A stretch of DNA of 64,000 bases from Lepas anatifera (Eukaryota > Arthropoda > Thecostraca > Lepadidae), in the NCBI GenBank assembly GCA_034440635.1, contig JAOTON010000041.1:248001-312000 (forward strand), in the 5' to 3' direction. The translations under genes were made by a program, and so were the position numbers. Positions 48,117-60,153 of the stretch are shown piece after piece. Position 1 is the first letter of the stretch. Each line of letters starts with the position of its first letter. Under the pieces are notes generated by a model. It had not been told where the DNA came from and ran no database searches. It worked only from the letters and a program-made list of their open reading frames with translations.

Positions 48117-48156
48117 TGAAGCTGATGAAAAACTACCAATCGGGCCAGACTATATA
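48117..48156 (-). promoter_or_regulatory. TATA box and initiator of the chitinase
   Basis: On the minus strand TATATAG starts at 48156 and a TCATC initiator has its A at 48126, exactly 30 bases downstream; a second TTCAGTG initiator lies at 48120-48114. This would give a short leader of about 25-34 nt before the ATG at 48092. The spacing fits an arthropod TATA/Inr core promoter, but the start site is predicted. Confidence 0.65.
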
Positions 48157-48227
48157 CTCAGGCGGACAATGCGAGGACCTGCGTCACAGCATTGGTCAGT
48201 GGGTTATCTGCAGGGCCATCTTTAGAG

Positions 48228-48340
48228 TTTGACGCGGGGTCAAATTCACGTCACCACTATTTTTGGAAGGTTCCGGGTGCTGTGGCTTAACGAGGGTCCG
48301 GGTAGGCTTTCTGTTGGGACTCCCGGTCAGCTACCGGCGG
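48228..48340. repeat. Dispersed repeat, copy upstream of chitinase promoter
   Basis: About 110 bp is shared, in opposite orientation, with the right edge of the window (63899-64000). Matching phrases include GGGGTCAAATTCACGTCACC and GGCTTAACGAGGGTCCG. Here it begins about 70 bp upstream of the chitinase TATA box. Confidence 0.8.
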
Positions 48341-48378
48341 TACAGCTCTGCTTGTACTGATGGCTTTGGCAAGGGAAG

Positions 48379-48403
48379 TTGTGTGTGTGTGTCTGTGTGT
48401 GTA
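48379..48403. repeat. Short (TG)n microsatellite
   Basis: About 11 TG units with one C interruption. Confidence 0.85.
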
Positions 48404-48654
48404 TGTACTTTGTAAAAATAAGTCATTCTAAGACAAATCGTCCAGGCGAGTTCACCATTACTACTTAGATTACAAGTAAATCTTATATCCATGGTCCTCC
48501 ATTCAAAAGAAAAAAAATTGGGCCCATTTTCAGGTCCCAAGGTCAAAGAGGTCACCAGACAGAGGTCATCAAAATTTCGAAGTCAACATAAACATTGAAC
48601 CAGAAATAATTTTGTCTTAAAAGTGGCTGATCAAAATTCATTAAAACTGATACT

Positions 48655-51240
48655 AATGAATAAAAAATACTATGGACTATATAATAAAATAAATACATCA
48701 ACCTCAGGTCAGGTTTTGACCTAGTGACCTTGAGAGCTTTTCATAAATTTATTACTTTTTTAAAAGTCCTATTGTCAATTTTTTCTCTCTATTTCTCATT
48801 GTATAGTCCTCAGGGTAAAAGCTAACCAGTGCTGGGTGATTTCTTTGTAACTCAGACTAAGCAACAGGCCACAGAGTTCATCACCTAGTCCAAAACGCTC
48901 TTTGCAAGTACCTTCCGTAGGGATACGCTTAAACATGGCTGATATGGATGTCAAATGAGAGCTGATCACTTACCTACCACACATTTCGTACCATTACTTG
49001 TGCCTTGGATCTGAAACGACCCTTGTAACCTGACTAAATGGCCTAGCGTGAGCTTACATGGCATTTAAAAGAAATTACACGAATAATCGCTACTGATTCC
49101 CTTTCAAGGGTTGACAGGTTCGTGGTGCTGCGGATTATATGTTGGAGCATTACAAATTCATGCCGAACTCGGGTGCCCATAGTTCATGACCTCATACTTT
49201 TGTAATGACCTCTGCTATTTTATTACATTACACCATAGTCGAGACACCTACCATTTAAAAGTTCATTTGGCCGTCGGTTTGTCGTTATCAGATGCTTCAC
49301 ACATGTAAAGATCCTGTGGATGGAACATGCCATTTCGCTGTAGGATAATTGGATCTGAGTTGTACGCGTTGCGGCAATAAATATGCAATCATAAACAATT
49401 CCAAACGACAAAACTGGAACAAAAATGGTTTGTTTTAACATGTGATATGATATCAACCTCCAAAATTGGGACAAAAAACCGTTGAAAAATTATTTTAATC
49501 TTCTCCCACAAGATTCAAAGCAGGGTTTTTATTGGGATAACCTTTAGTGCTGAAAAACATCCAGTGGTTCTTTACACTCGTAAGAGCCAGCAAAGTTGTT
49601 GCTCTAGTTCTGATTTTCTCCTGCAAAAAACGGAATTTGCAACCGTTTAGTCTGTACTAATTCCATACATCTGATACTCTCATCCGAGCATCCAAAAGCT
49701 ACATTAATTCCGAGCTAGTTGCGCCGGACAGTTTAAAAAGAGGTACAACTTTTTTCAATATCTGTCACAATCAACCAGATTATGGCATTGAGCGTGTGTA
49801 GTACTTTTTCACCACTTCGCAAGGAAAGAAAGGCGTGTGATGGTATCAATGACTGTGTGAAGTGTGCCGTGTACCGCGTGGGTCTTAAAATAACAGTGAA
49901 TGAATACAATTTATGTGCTGAATAATTTTTGGTTAGTGAAAAACGAGCCTCAAGGATAATGAGTTATTTTTGTGACGAGTGCTCCTTTAGTCAGTATGAC
50001 CAACAAGCTGGAGAAACACTTTCATTGTACCAGGCTGGTAAAGGGCACTAAAACATTTCATCGCATCGTTTCGCTGGGCATGACAACTGCTGCGTAACCT
50101 ATATCGTCCTCTGACGAGCGCTGTGTTCGAAGTGTCTAGGGCTGTATCCGTGGAAGTGAAAAATTGTTGAATGAAATGATGTGCATATCAGATGCTGAAA
50201 CAAACTATTTGTGTCCCAATTTAAGTGATTGATATCGTACCAGATGTTAAAACAAACTGTTTTTCGTTCCATTTTTGTCATTTGGAATTGTTTATGATTG
50301 CATATTCATTGCCGCAACGCGTACAACTCAGGACCAAGTATCATACCGGGAAATGTTATGTTCCATCCACAGGATCTTTACATGTGTGAAGCATCTGATA
50401 ACAACAAACTGATGGCCAAATGACATTTTAAATGGCAGGCGTCTCGACTATGGTGTAATGTAATGAAATAGCAGAGGTCATTACAAAAGTATTAGGTCAT
50501 GAACTACGGGCACCCGAGTTCGGCATGAATTTGTAATGCTCCAACATACCCGGAGCACAACGAACCTGTCAAGCCTTGAAAGGAAATCAGTAGTGATTAT
50601 TTGTGTACTTTCTTTTAAATGACATATAAGGTCAACCTAGGTCATTTAGCTAGGCTACAACGGTCGTTTCAGGGGGCGCGGTGGTGGAGTGGTCAGCATA
50701 GCTGGCTTCCACGCAGCCGACCCGGGTTCAACGCCCGGCGGCTTCCCTGAACAAGGAGCAAGGTGGCTCCCGAGCAACCCTTCCAACAGGGAGAGAGTTG
50801 GCGACGCCATATGACCCTGGCAGTTGGTGCGTCGATAAGCCCCAATAATTATTATTACGGTCGTTTCAGATCCAAGGCACAAGTAAAAGAACGAAATGTG
50901 TGGTAGGTAAGTGATCAGCTCTCATTTGACACCCATTTCAGCCATGTCGTAGCGCATCCGCACGGAAGGTACTTGCAATGAGCGTTTTGCCCTAGATGAT
51001 GACCTCTGTGACCTGTTGCTTAGTCTGAGTTACAAAGAAAATCACCAACTACTGGTTAAATTATGGTTAGATTATACCCTGAGTACCCCCAATGCAAAAA
51101 ATGAAAAATTTTTAAACCGGACTTTTTAATACAAGTATTATTTAAAGAAAAACTCACAAGGCCACGAGGTCAAAACCTGACCTGAGGTCGAATTTTCTAT
51201 TTTTCTTACATAGTCAGTTGTATTTTCTATTCATTGGTAC
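48655..51240. repeat. Long inverted repeat with ~0.75-0.8-kb arms
   Basis: The left arm (about 48655-49485) and the right arm (about 50190-51240) are reverse complements with moderate divergence. Matching phrases include GGATCTTTACATGTGTGAAGC versus its complement, and TGTTGCTTAGTCTGAGTTAC. The right arm is longer because it carries a SINE insertion of 184 bp plus duplication. The spacer is about 0.7 kb. AGGTCA motifs occur at the outer edges. No coding potential seen; it may be a foldback element or two opposite copies of one element. Confidence 0.8.
50673..50856 (+). mobile_element. tRNA-derived SINE (family B), full length
   Basis: Starts GGGGCGCGGTGGTGGAGTGG, B box GGGTTCAACGCC, (ATT)n tail. 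A 13-bp duplication ACGGTCGTTTCAG flanks it (50660-50672 and 50857-50869). It inserted into the right arm of the inverted repeat, so the inverted repeat is older. Confidence 0.93.
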
Positions 51241-51289
51241 CTATTCATTGGTAGTACGCTCTTAACTCTTACTTCTGTACACAAACGGA

Positions 51290-52905
51290 TATCAATATCA
51301 CGGCGAGCCATGAAGATCAGCTACAGAAATACGTATATGATTCTTTGACAGTCCCTCACAGCCTTGAATTTGACGAAATTGGTCGAGAAGAGGTCTTGTG
51401 CATCATAAATAAACTTGACTGTTCCAAGGCGAGTGGGCCAGAGAACCTTCCAGTAAAAATTTTTGAAAATGACAGGGGCATTCATAGCAGAGCCATTAGC
51501 AAAATTTTTTAACAAGTCCATCAACCTCGGAAAATTTCCTACGCCATGGAAACTTGCGACCGTCAAACCAATTTTCAAAGGTAAGGGCTCTCCCTCTGAG
51601 GTTAAGAATTATAGACCGATTAGCCTTCTTCCTTGCGTGTCGAAAATATTCGAAAAACTTGTGTTCTCACACATATATCAACATATAATGCTGCATTCTC
51701 TTTTAACACTAAAGCAGAGTGGCTATCGCCCAGGACATAACACACAGATTCAACTCACCTACCTGGTTGACAAACTTTACAGGTCACTAAATGAAGGTTC
51801 AGGTTTTACTTTAGTATACCTAGACATCTCGAGATATTTTGAGAAAATCTGGCATGATAGTTTCTTAGCTAAATGTAGCATTGAATTTGGGATAGACGGG
51901 ACACTTCTGCAGTGGCTCAAGTCGTACTTAAGTGGAAGAACCCAAATCGTGCAGATAGGTGAAAGTTATTCATCACCCAAGGCATTGAAAGCAGGTGTTC
52001 CTCAGGGGCCAGTCCTAGGGCCCCTCTTGGCAGTCATGTACTGGAATGGTCTAATTGGCCATACAGAAAATGATATTATGTTCTTTGCTGATGACAGCTC
52101 CTTTCATGCCAGCCACACTCCACATAATGTTACTGAAGTGCAGGGTAAGCTTCAAAAAGACCTAGACTCAATTTTGGCTTATGGCCATAAGTGGGTTATC
52201 ACCTTCAATGCATCTAAGACCACGCAAAAAATTTTCTCACGAAAGCAGAGTAAGCGCACCTTCGCTCAATTTCAACAGCATTCAAATCCCCCAAAAACAA
52301 TCACATAAACACCTAGGACTGACACTTTCAACTGATCTGAGGTTCAAGTCGCATGTTAGCGAAATTCTCCTGAAATTCAACAAAGCGCTAAGCCCCCTGT
52401 ATCCTATAGCAGACTTACTCCCCAGACAAACACTATTAAGTATCTACAAAACTTATGTACAGCCATATCTTGACTACTGTGACACAGTATATGACGGTCA
52501 TCTGACAGATTACGACAAGGCCCGTCTTAAAAAGGCCCAGGCCAGAGCTGCCAGATTAATAGCAGGTGTGCCGCAAAGGACTTCGAGAACAAAACTGCTA
52601 GAGGAGCTAGGGTGGTATACACTGGAAAAACGACGGTAGACAAACGGCATTCTTCTCTTCCACCGTATCATGTTTGATGACAGAGTGCCCCAGTATATTA
52701 AAGACTTAATACCGAATTCCAGACATGTTGATACTTCCTGAGTCCTCAGAAATATGCTTAACAACTATCTTTCATATCCAGAATCCAGCACATCCTCCTA
52801 CTCTAACTCTTTTTTTCCCCGAGTCACAAGAGAGCGGAATAGTCTTCCGCAAGAGCTGCGGCAAACTAACAACATTTTACACTTCAAAAACAGATATTAA
52901 GAACT
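51290..52905 (+). pseudogene. CR1/L2-like LINE reverse transcriptase, decayed
   Basis: In the plus sense the segment shows RT motifs in order: SKASGPENLP, NYRPISLLP, YLDISRYFEKIWH, AGVPQGPVLGPLL, FFADD, then HKHLGLTLSTDLRF, the LDYCDTVY region and a C-terminal FFPRVTRERNSLPQELR, a layout seen in CR1/L2-type LINEs. It is broken by a frame change near 51460, another near 52300, and in-frame stops at 52637-52639 and 52738-52740. The 5' end is truncated just outside the long inverted repeat. Non-functional. Confidence 0.85.
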
Positions 52906-55900
52906 CGCGTCCCTGAAACTCCGAAATCTTATTTTTCCTTTGGTACGAGACTGGGCAACAGACTCCACACACAGATTAGGCTTGAATCGTCGGCACTGAA
53001 TGGTCACAAAACACAAAAATGACCTGGCATCTAATCTCAATCTGATATGGGCCCCAATGAACACAAGTTCTAGTTAAGATTATTACGCTCTCCAATCCTC
53101 AGAGGTCCCGGCACGGTCCCGGTACAGACCCAGTTGATCCCGGCAAAGTCCCGGCCGGGCCCAGCATCCGGTCCCGGCTCCGGGACGCCGGGACCAGAAA
53201 TAGAACCTGGGGTGCTGACCCCGTCGAGTGTTCTCCGTAAACGACGCCTACTTACAAGACAGATTAAATTGAAATTCGAAACATGCAAATTGCTCAAGAA
53301 GAACCAGACAGCAGCCGGAGGCAGTTACTGAAGAGCTGCTCGCTGCGGAGACACTATCATCATCGACTGACTCACTGGGCGCTCCAACAGTTTCAGCTGA
53401 AGTCGGTGTTTCTCATGTATTGCCGCTGCTGGACGGGGACTACCGTCAGAACAGACAGGCTTTTGGTCGAACTGATCTTTTAAAGTTGGTTTATTCTTCG
53501 CTGTGTGCTTTTAATTTATTACCGTTTTCATAACATAATAGGATGTGCTTGGGCTTTGTCATTTTATTTCAGAACCGAAGTGGTAAACGTCAAAGGGGAA
53601 CGTCCATCCAAACCGTGAACCAAAGTATTTCGCTTCCATACCTAATAGAAATTGAAAGTGTCTTTTGTTACATTGATTCAGCCTCCTCTGCCTTCTCGGC
53701 TGGTGAATCGAACCAAATGACACTCAATCTAATACACTACTGTCATAACACAGCCCTTTAGCTATTAATTCACTTCCACCCAGGACCTGAATAATATTGA
53801 TTCCACCTTGCTTCAAAACACATACTTTATAACGTATGCTGCTACGTTCCCTACTCTTAATGAAACCTTACTAAAACCGAAAACAAAAGATGAAAGAAAA
53901 AGGCTAGAATATATTTTTGTCAACGGAACACCCTTTCTTTATTAATTTTTCCACAGTACCATGTGCTTATGTAGATGCATGTTTCCCTAGCGACAAACTT
54001 CTATCCCATAGTCACCGCTGAGCACCACACGCGTTCATGTTGTCGGACTACACAGAAATAATGATTGTATGCCACCATGTTTAGCCAAAGACATAGTTAT
54101 TCACGATTTTCGGCAAGCTGTAACTCCAAAACCTGTATTTTGAGAAAATAGTTATTCACGGTTTTCGGCTAGCTGTAACTCCAAAACCTGTATTTTGAGA
54201 AAATAAATATTCTCAAATCTGAGTTCTACGCCACTGATAACCCTGTGTACGAAGTTTGGAACGAAATCTGAGACTATGCTATGTACATACATACATACAA
54301 TCCAAGTGGTGCCTGGTCGATTTTTCCTGGAACGCCCCATTTGCGAAACATCAGGGGTAGAGCGGGTGTGGTCGGACCCCGGGCGGTGAAAGGTTATTCC
54401 TATTCATCGCCACGTGACTGACTATCTTTGCACTCACAGCTAATAAATAATGAAACGATACTTTGCAGAGATCCCATCCATCAAACGCAGCGTTAGCATC
54501 GGTAAAAGTAGCCGTCATGAGCCAAATTCCCGGGAGGACTATGGGTGACATAAGCTGTTCAAGCGTGAAAAAACAAATGATCCCCTATATTTAGGAAGTC
54601 GGCTGAATCGCATAGGCCAAACTCTGTGTTGCTGGGCTGAATGCTACTGTTTTGCAAGCTCAAAGGCGAAATCCGCTCTCATCGTGGCAAATTAATGATG
54701 ACAATGAGACCAGAATCCTACACCTAAAACAGAAGAATTAATACCCTGGAGTATTCGGCCAGGTCCTCCCCTCCAGCCTATTTTCGATAGTTTTTGTTTT
54801 GAGGTAGGCCTGTCGATGATGTCACATGAATAGTGTCTGCTACGTGTGTCTTTTGCCAGAGAATTGTGCTGCACCGCCCGGATTCATATGAACCAAACCA
54901 TCAGCTGTATAAAAGCAAGACAAGGGGGTTTGAATGAGCTCAGCGAATTGAAAGAGTCCCTGCCAGATGGCTTTCCACATGTGCGGGAAATAAAAAGGTC
55001 TACGTGCAGCAGCCCTGTAGCAGTTCGATTCCACAGTTGTAGGCGCAACAGACTGGCGAGGAGGTAGCAACAGCTGCAGTAAAGTGACCCGTTATGGAGG
55101 CAATCTTCCGTGCTTGTTCTTAAAAGACCAGGTGAGCATTTGAGGTGCATTTTTCCATACCACAAGTCATTGAAATGGATATGCAGTTTCCATACGTCAC
55201 TACATACAGTCCGATGTGAGCTACTTTAATTGTGACCTCGGCTTTCATCTGGGATGCTCTAAACGTATTTTTTAATCTTATTTCATTGTCAAGCAGTTAA
55301 TTGCTTACAAAACGGGGTATTTCTTACCCTAGAATGAATGCAGGGGTGGACTATATATTGGGCATGTGATAACATAGCTTTGTTACCATGCAAACCACAT
55401 ACACTTAATATCTATATTGTAATATGCACCGTGAATAAATACGCTCTGTAGCGATATCTGGGTTTTGCTCTGTTCATGTTTAAGATGGTTGTTTCCCAGA
55501 TAAGAATTTTTCATAAGTAATTTGTAGGTTTGGTTTTTCATCGCCGTCAATAGTTCTGTGCATCATCGTAATGATGAAGAAGCAACACCACGGAAGCTGT
55601 GAATCTGGGAACCACAACAAGTGTACATGCATTTTTGCACCATACCACCAGCATAAATAGAAATTTAATGAAGCTTCATATTTTTTTGTGAAAACAGCAA
55701 CTGTGTTCAACATACACGTGACAGGCTGGCATTGGCTGAAATCTCAGCGTTGCTGACGTTTAACCATTGTCACTTCAAAAGCGTCGCTGGAAAGATGGAA
55801 GTTATATAAAATGTACGTCCCATGTAATCTATAATACGTATGTTTAGAAGTTTTTTATTTTGACTTGTCAAATGACTAAAAATTGTGTGCAAAATCTTTC

Positions 55901-55980
55901 AGGATATAGTTTTTTTAATTTTTGCGTCCCTAGCCCGGGAACATTTTACACATTTGCACCGCACACACGCAGATCCACAC
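52906..55980. other. Noncoding stretch
   Basis: No gene recognised. A small GGTCCCGG-rich patch lies at 53095-53200, and a 55-bp tandem duplication at 54093-54202. Open frames of up to 93 codons near 54840-55165 lie on both strands and show no domain. Confidence 0.45.
54093..54202. repeat. 55-bp tandem duplication
   Basis: Two adjacent copies beginning ATAGTTATTCACG, differing at a couple of positions (GATTTTCGGCAAG versus GGTTTTCGGCTAG). Confidence 0.9.
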
Positions 55981-56248
55981 CATGGGTTTGTCCCAGACCC
56001 TCTTGCAAAAATGCGAAAGCTTTTGGTGCCAGACTTTTTCAGGAAATACCTGCTGGCCTTGAAAAGTACCCAAGATAAATGACGTAAAGAGAATTAACGA
56101 ATGCGCTATTATTGCCTTGTTCTTGGTTATGACAATTATGACTCACTTGTTACAATCCCTCGCGTCATTTGTCTTGGGTAATTTTTGACAAGACACCTGG
56201 CACCAAAAGCTCTCGGATTTTGCAAGAGGGTCTGGAGCAAACCCAATG
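55981..56248. repeat. Foldback inverted repeat, ~100-bp arms
   Basis: Arms at 55981-56084 and 56163-56248 are complementary over most of their length (for example CAGACCCTCTTGCAAAA and AGCTTTTGGTGCCAG), with a 78-bp AT-rich loop. Probably a foldback MITE; no target duplication identified. Confidence 0.8.
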
Positions 56249-56269
56249 TACGCGACAGCGGGGCGTACG

Positions 56270-56643
56270 CTTATCGGCACCCTTGCGGGACAGTCATGTC
56301 AGCACGCTCCCTGTCACGCGCCCCACTGTACTAGGCAGTGGAGCTATCCCGACTTCTCGGACCCGGCGGAACAGAGGACTGCTCCGGTGATACGCGGCGA
56401 GGCCGTGCCGCCGGGCGGTGCCACCGGATCGGTGGATCTATTTAAAGGCAGATCAAGCCCATGCTCCCAGTAACAAGGGCGCTGGTTGGTCAGCGGAAGT
56501 CCCTAGTCGAGGCGGGCACTACCCAGTTTGTGCCACCTCCTGGGTAGGAGGCGGTCGAGGAAAAGGCTGCCAGAGGTCAGCTTCGATCCAAGGACCTCTC
56601 ACACTGTAACGAGGCGCCTTAACCAACTGCGCCACGGCGGTGC
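56270..56643 (-). mobile_element. tRNA-derived SINE or tRNA-related repeat
   Basis: The minus strand begins GCACCGCCGTGGCGCAGTTGG, with a perfect A box TGGCGCAGTTGG, and a B-box-like GGATCGAAGC 40-50 bases later. The following GC-rich body has no open frame of interest. It cannot fold as a full tRNA by eye, so a SINE head is the better call; the 3' boundary is uncertain. Confidence 0.55.
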
Positions 56644-57388
56644 TATTTCAGGATGTGCCTACCCATCTACAAAGTCTAGCAGAGCTGGAAAACTGGCAAG
56701 AGGACACAGATCCATTTTTCATAAATATGATTCAGAGAGCTCAAGCCTATGATAAAGTAAATTTCATAATACATTTTCTAAAATAAATTTTGTTATATTA
56801 ATTTCTCTCATTTATAACAAATTTTCATGTTAATTGGTTGCAAGCAAGTGATCAATTCATGGCACCTAAATTTCTTTGCGATATCGTTATCCTTATGTTA
56901 AACAAACATCATGAATCAGAAAATTTCAACCAGCCTTCATTTCTTATTTTGAAACAAAAACGTCTACTCGGTTATCGCCCAAAAATGCGTCTTACTGGTC
57001 AAGCACAAGCGAAGATATAACTCGTGACTATAAAAAGATAACTAAAACCATCCGCGAGGCACTGGACTAAATCTTATCATTTTTACACTTCTAATGATTT
57101 CCCTGAAATATATAAAATCGTCAGATGCATTTGGGTATTCCCATAGCTTGCGTGTAATTTTGTCGATTTTATTTGTATGAATGCAAATGACAGGCTCCTG
57201 GCTTATGAGTGCCGCGTGACAATGTCACCGCCATTCTCTAAGAAACTGTATTCATTTGTTCTCATATAAACGGTCATAGGGATTAGTGTCCGTATGATAT
57301 ATACTCCATACCACAGGTTTAAATGTGTCTGAGGCATCCAAAATTTGTCTGCTCAGCGTGGCGTCAGCATTGCATCACATGACGATGA
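56644..57388. other. Noncoding stretch
   Basis: AT-rich, no gene recognised. Confidence 0.55.
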
Positions 57389-58278
57389 TTAACCCTCGCC
57401 CCGGTGGGGGTGTTTGAACAACCCCTGTCAGCTTTTTTCCGGTGGACGAGAAAACGGCGGCGCGAAGCGCCGCCGTACTTGTCACACTTTATTCTTGATT
57501 AATTCCGCAACTTTCTCCAAAATTTTAAGGTTAGGTAATCTTAGGTCAGGTCACCAGTGCAGCTCAAGTGACCTCACCTCTAAAAATGTTTAAGGTAGCA
57601 TAAGTAAAAAATGAGCGAATCTATCGAATTGAAACTTATACCACATAATGGGCCCACCGAATGCTACAGAACGTATTCCAGGATTTTCATATCGATGACC
57701 TAAGGTCAAGTACGGACCATGACCTATCCATTGGAAATATGTGGAAAAACAGAAATTGGACAGTATTTGTGTAGATACAGCTGAGAATACCTTCATATTC
57801 TCCAAATCGTAGTATCCTGGGTCCCTTTCCAGGTTCGTGTTGCAATTTTTGACCTGTGATCTCTCAGAAGTCATGTGGGGCTACTTAAGCAGTTTTCAGA
57901 CTTAGGTCAATAATGCATAAAGTAATGATACACCTTTTGTTTTGATATAGATGTTGACTATGCTAGGTTAAAAAGTGACCTTGACTTGACCAGAGGTCAG
58001 GCTATTTTTGTGTTTTGACCTAGTATGGCCATAGTATACGTCATTCGATTTGCAGTGACGAGAGAAAGCGAATGGTGCCAAAAATTATCCTAATTAGTTT
58101 CTGGCAAATGCTAGAGCCCAAAAACTCTACTCAAAATACCACCTTCTTTGACCTGTAATGACCTCAATATTGACACTATCCCACATAGGGGCCAGGTTCG
58201 AGGGGGCAGTTCAAACACCCCCCCCCTCCTTCACACCAGGGTGAAAGTGGCTCGGAGGCACACCGGGGCGCTGGTTAA
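57389..58278. mobile_element. TTAA-flanked AGGTCA-rich element (890 bp)
   Basis: It starts TTAACCCTCGCCCCGGTGGG (simple end) and ends CACCGGGGCGCTGGTTAA (TTAA 58275-58278). The right end is complex: a second terminus-like block (AGGGTGAAAGTGGC) lies just inside. A GC hairpin (CGGCGGCGCGAAGCGCCGCCG core, 57448-57469) lies near the left end. Interior dense in AGGTCA/TGACCT; no coding capacity. Confidence 0.7.
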
Positions 58279-59052
58279 CCCACTCTAGCGTCTGAAAGAG
58301 TTGATTTAGAATAATTTTGGGCGCCATTCACTTTTTCTTGTTCAGCGAATATAACGATGTATAATGTCACCATACTAGGTCAAGGACAAAAATGACCTGA
58401 CCTCAGGTCAGGTCAAAGTCACTTTTTAGCCTAGCTTATTCAATATGCATGTCAAACGACTCGCAATAGCAATTCGAACGCAATGATATCAAAATAAAAG
58501 CTATATCATCATTCCATGCTAAGATTTTGACCTAAGTCTGTACACTGCTTAAATAGGCCCAGATGACCTCTCAGAGGTCACAAGTCAAAAATGCAACGTG
58601 GACCTAGAAAGGGGCCCAGGATCCTACGGTTTAGAGAATATGAAGGTACAGCTGTATCTACACAAATACAGCCCATTTCTTGTTTTTCATATGTATTTCC
58701 AATGTAGAGGTCATGGGCTGTACTTGACCTTAGGTCATGGATATTAAACATCCCAGAATATGCTTTGTAGCAATCGGTGGGCCCATTATGTGGTATAATT
58801 TTCAATTAGACAGTTTCAGCCCATTTTTTACTTATGCCACCTTTAACATTTTTGGAGGTGAGGTTACTTGACCTGCACTGGTGACCTGACCTGGGATAAT
58901 GCAACCTTATAATTTTGGGGAAAGTTGCGGAATTGATGAAGGATAGGGCGTGCCAAGTACGGCGGCGCTTCGTGCCGCCGTTTTGTCATGCTACCGGAAA
59001 AACCAGATGGAGAGAGTGTTCAAACAAGCCCCCCCACCGGGGCGAGGGTTAA
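58275..59052. mobile_element. Abutting TTAA-flanked AGGTCA-rich element (778 bp)
   Basis: It shares the TTAA at 58275-58278 with the previous element and ends CCACCGGGGCGAGGGTTAA (TTAA 59049-59052). Its right end is the inverted partner of the left end at 57389, and a matching GC hairpin (58957-58979) lies near it. Its own left side (CCCACTCTAGCG...) lacks a typical terminus. So 57389-59052 may be one composite unit. A relative lies at 15598-16620. Confidence 0.65.
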
Positions 59053-59959
59053 CAATGGTCACTTGACCAGCCAGTGAGGACAGAATTTTAGGAAAAATTT
59101 ACTATCGATCAATTGAATTTTTGACATTCTCTATCACACCATTATCTCGATTCAGATTCTAAAATAAAGGTGCCACACACACGTTAGCACGTCGAACGTC
59201 GCGTTCTCCCTCTTTGTAAGTGGTTCGGTTTGCGCGTGTTGGTACTGTGCAGCGCAGCCTCTTCATCCGCGTGGCAGTCACATGTAACAGTTTCTTCAAC
59301 GCATCTCGTAATGTTGATTTCTTTGCAGACTCGGGCTACACATTTAAAACTAATGTTATCAAATTCACGGCAACCTTAAGAACTTTTTCAGGATAGGCAT
59401 TTGCGCAAATGTTGAGCGTTATGCATGTTCGTGGAATGCTTCCATTGCTGAATTTATTTATTCTTTTTTTACTTTACTGTTTTAAATCACATGACTGCAT
59501 CAGTGATTGGGCAATGCCTGTTGATGTTTTTTTACTCATACAGAACGCAGAATACAGAATACGTTAGTTCAGTACCTCGCTCCACCTTAGCCCATTTGAC
59601 CTACATCAAGTTCGGTGCATGTTTTGAGCTCTGCTCACTTTCGGAAAATTCAGTCAAGCTGCCAGCGGGTTTAAGTGCGGATATAGCACGCACCTGCAGT
59701 AGCCGTGTAGTGTGCAGGTGGCACGGTTGGGTGCAGGCCGTCCAGCCGTAGGCCCATCATGGACACATTCCTGACCCCCCTGATTCTGCCCGGGTCCACT
59801 TGTCGCCCCAGCAACCCCTCTTCCACATTTTGTTCAAACATATCTGCATTACACAACCTGAATAAATCCCTTCCGTCCCGAAAGTGGTAGCAACGTTTTA
59901 TATTTCCAAGCTTCCTTTTTGGCCACGTCACCTCGGACCAGGTAGAAGTGGAGTTTCTG
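59053..59959. other. Noncoding stretch
   Basis: No gene recognised; 86-codon open frames on both strands at 59491-59751 and 59671-59931 lack domains. Confidence 0.45.
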
Positions 59960-60153
59960 TATAATATTTGGGTTTAACGTCACACCAACTGCCAAGGCTG
60001 CACGGCATCGCCAATTATTATCCTGTTGGGAGGAATTTGGGGAAACATCGATTTTTTCAGAGGCTCCACCCGGTCTTGAACCCTGGATCTGTGGAGATTA
60101 TGAGATTATGAGGATAGGAGATTATGAGGATATCCACTAAGCCACCCATCCCC
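59960..60153 (-). mobile_element. tRNA-derived SINE (family C)
   Basis: The minus strand has an A box TGGCTTAGTGG, a B box GGGTTCAAGACC, and a 3' part containing TGACGTTAAACCCAAATATT, a tail style common in invertebrate SINEs. A 16-bp phrase (GAGATTATGAGGATA on the plus strand) is duplicated between the boxes, widening their spacing. Confidence 0.8.

Noticed and set aside
56500..56643. Functional tRNA gene on the minus strand
   Set aside because: A box is good but the B box is poor and no full cloverleaf could be drawn, so a SINE head is more likely.
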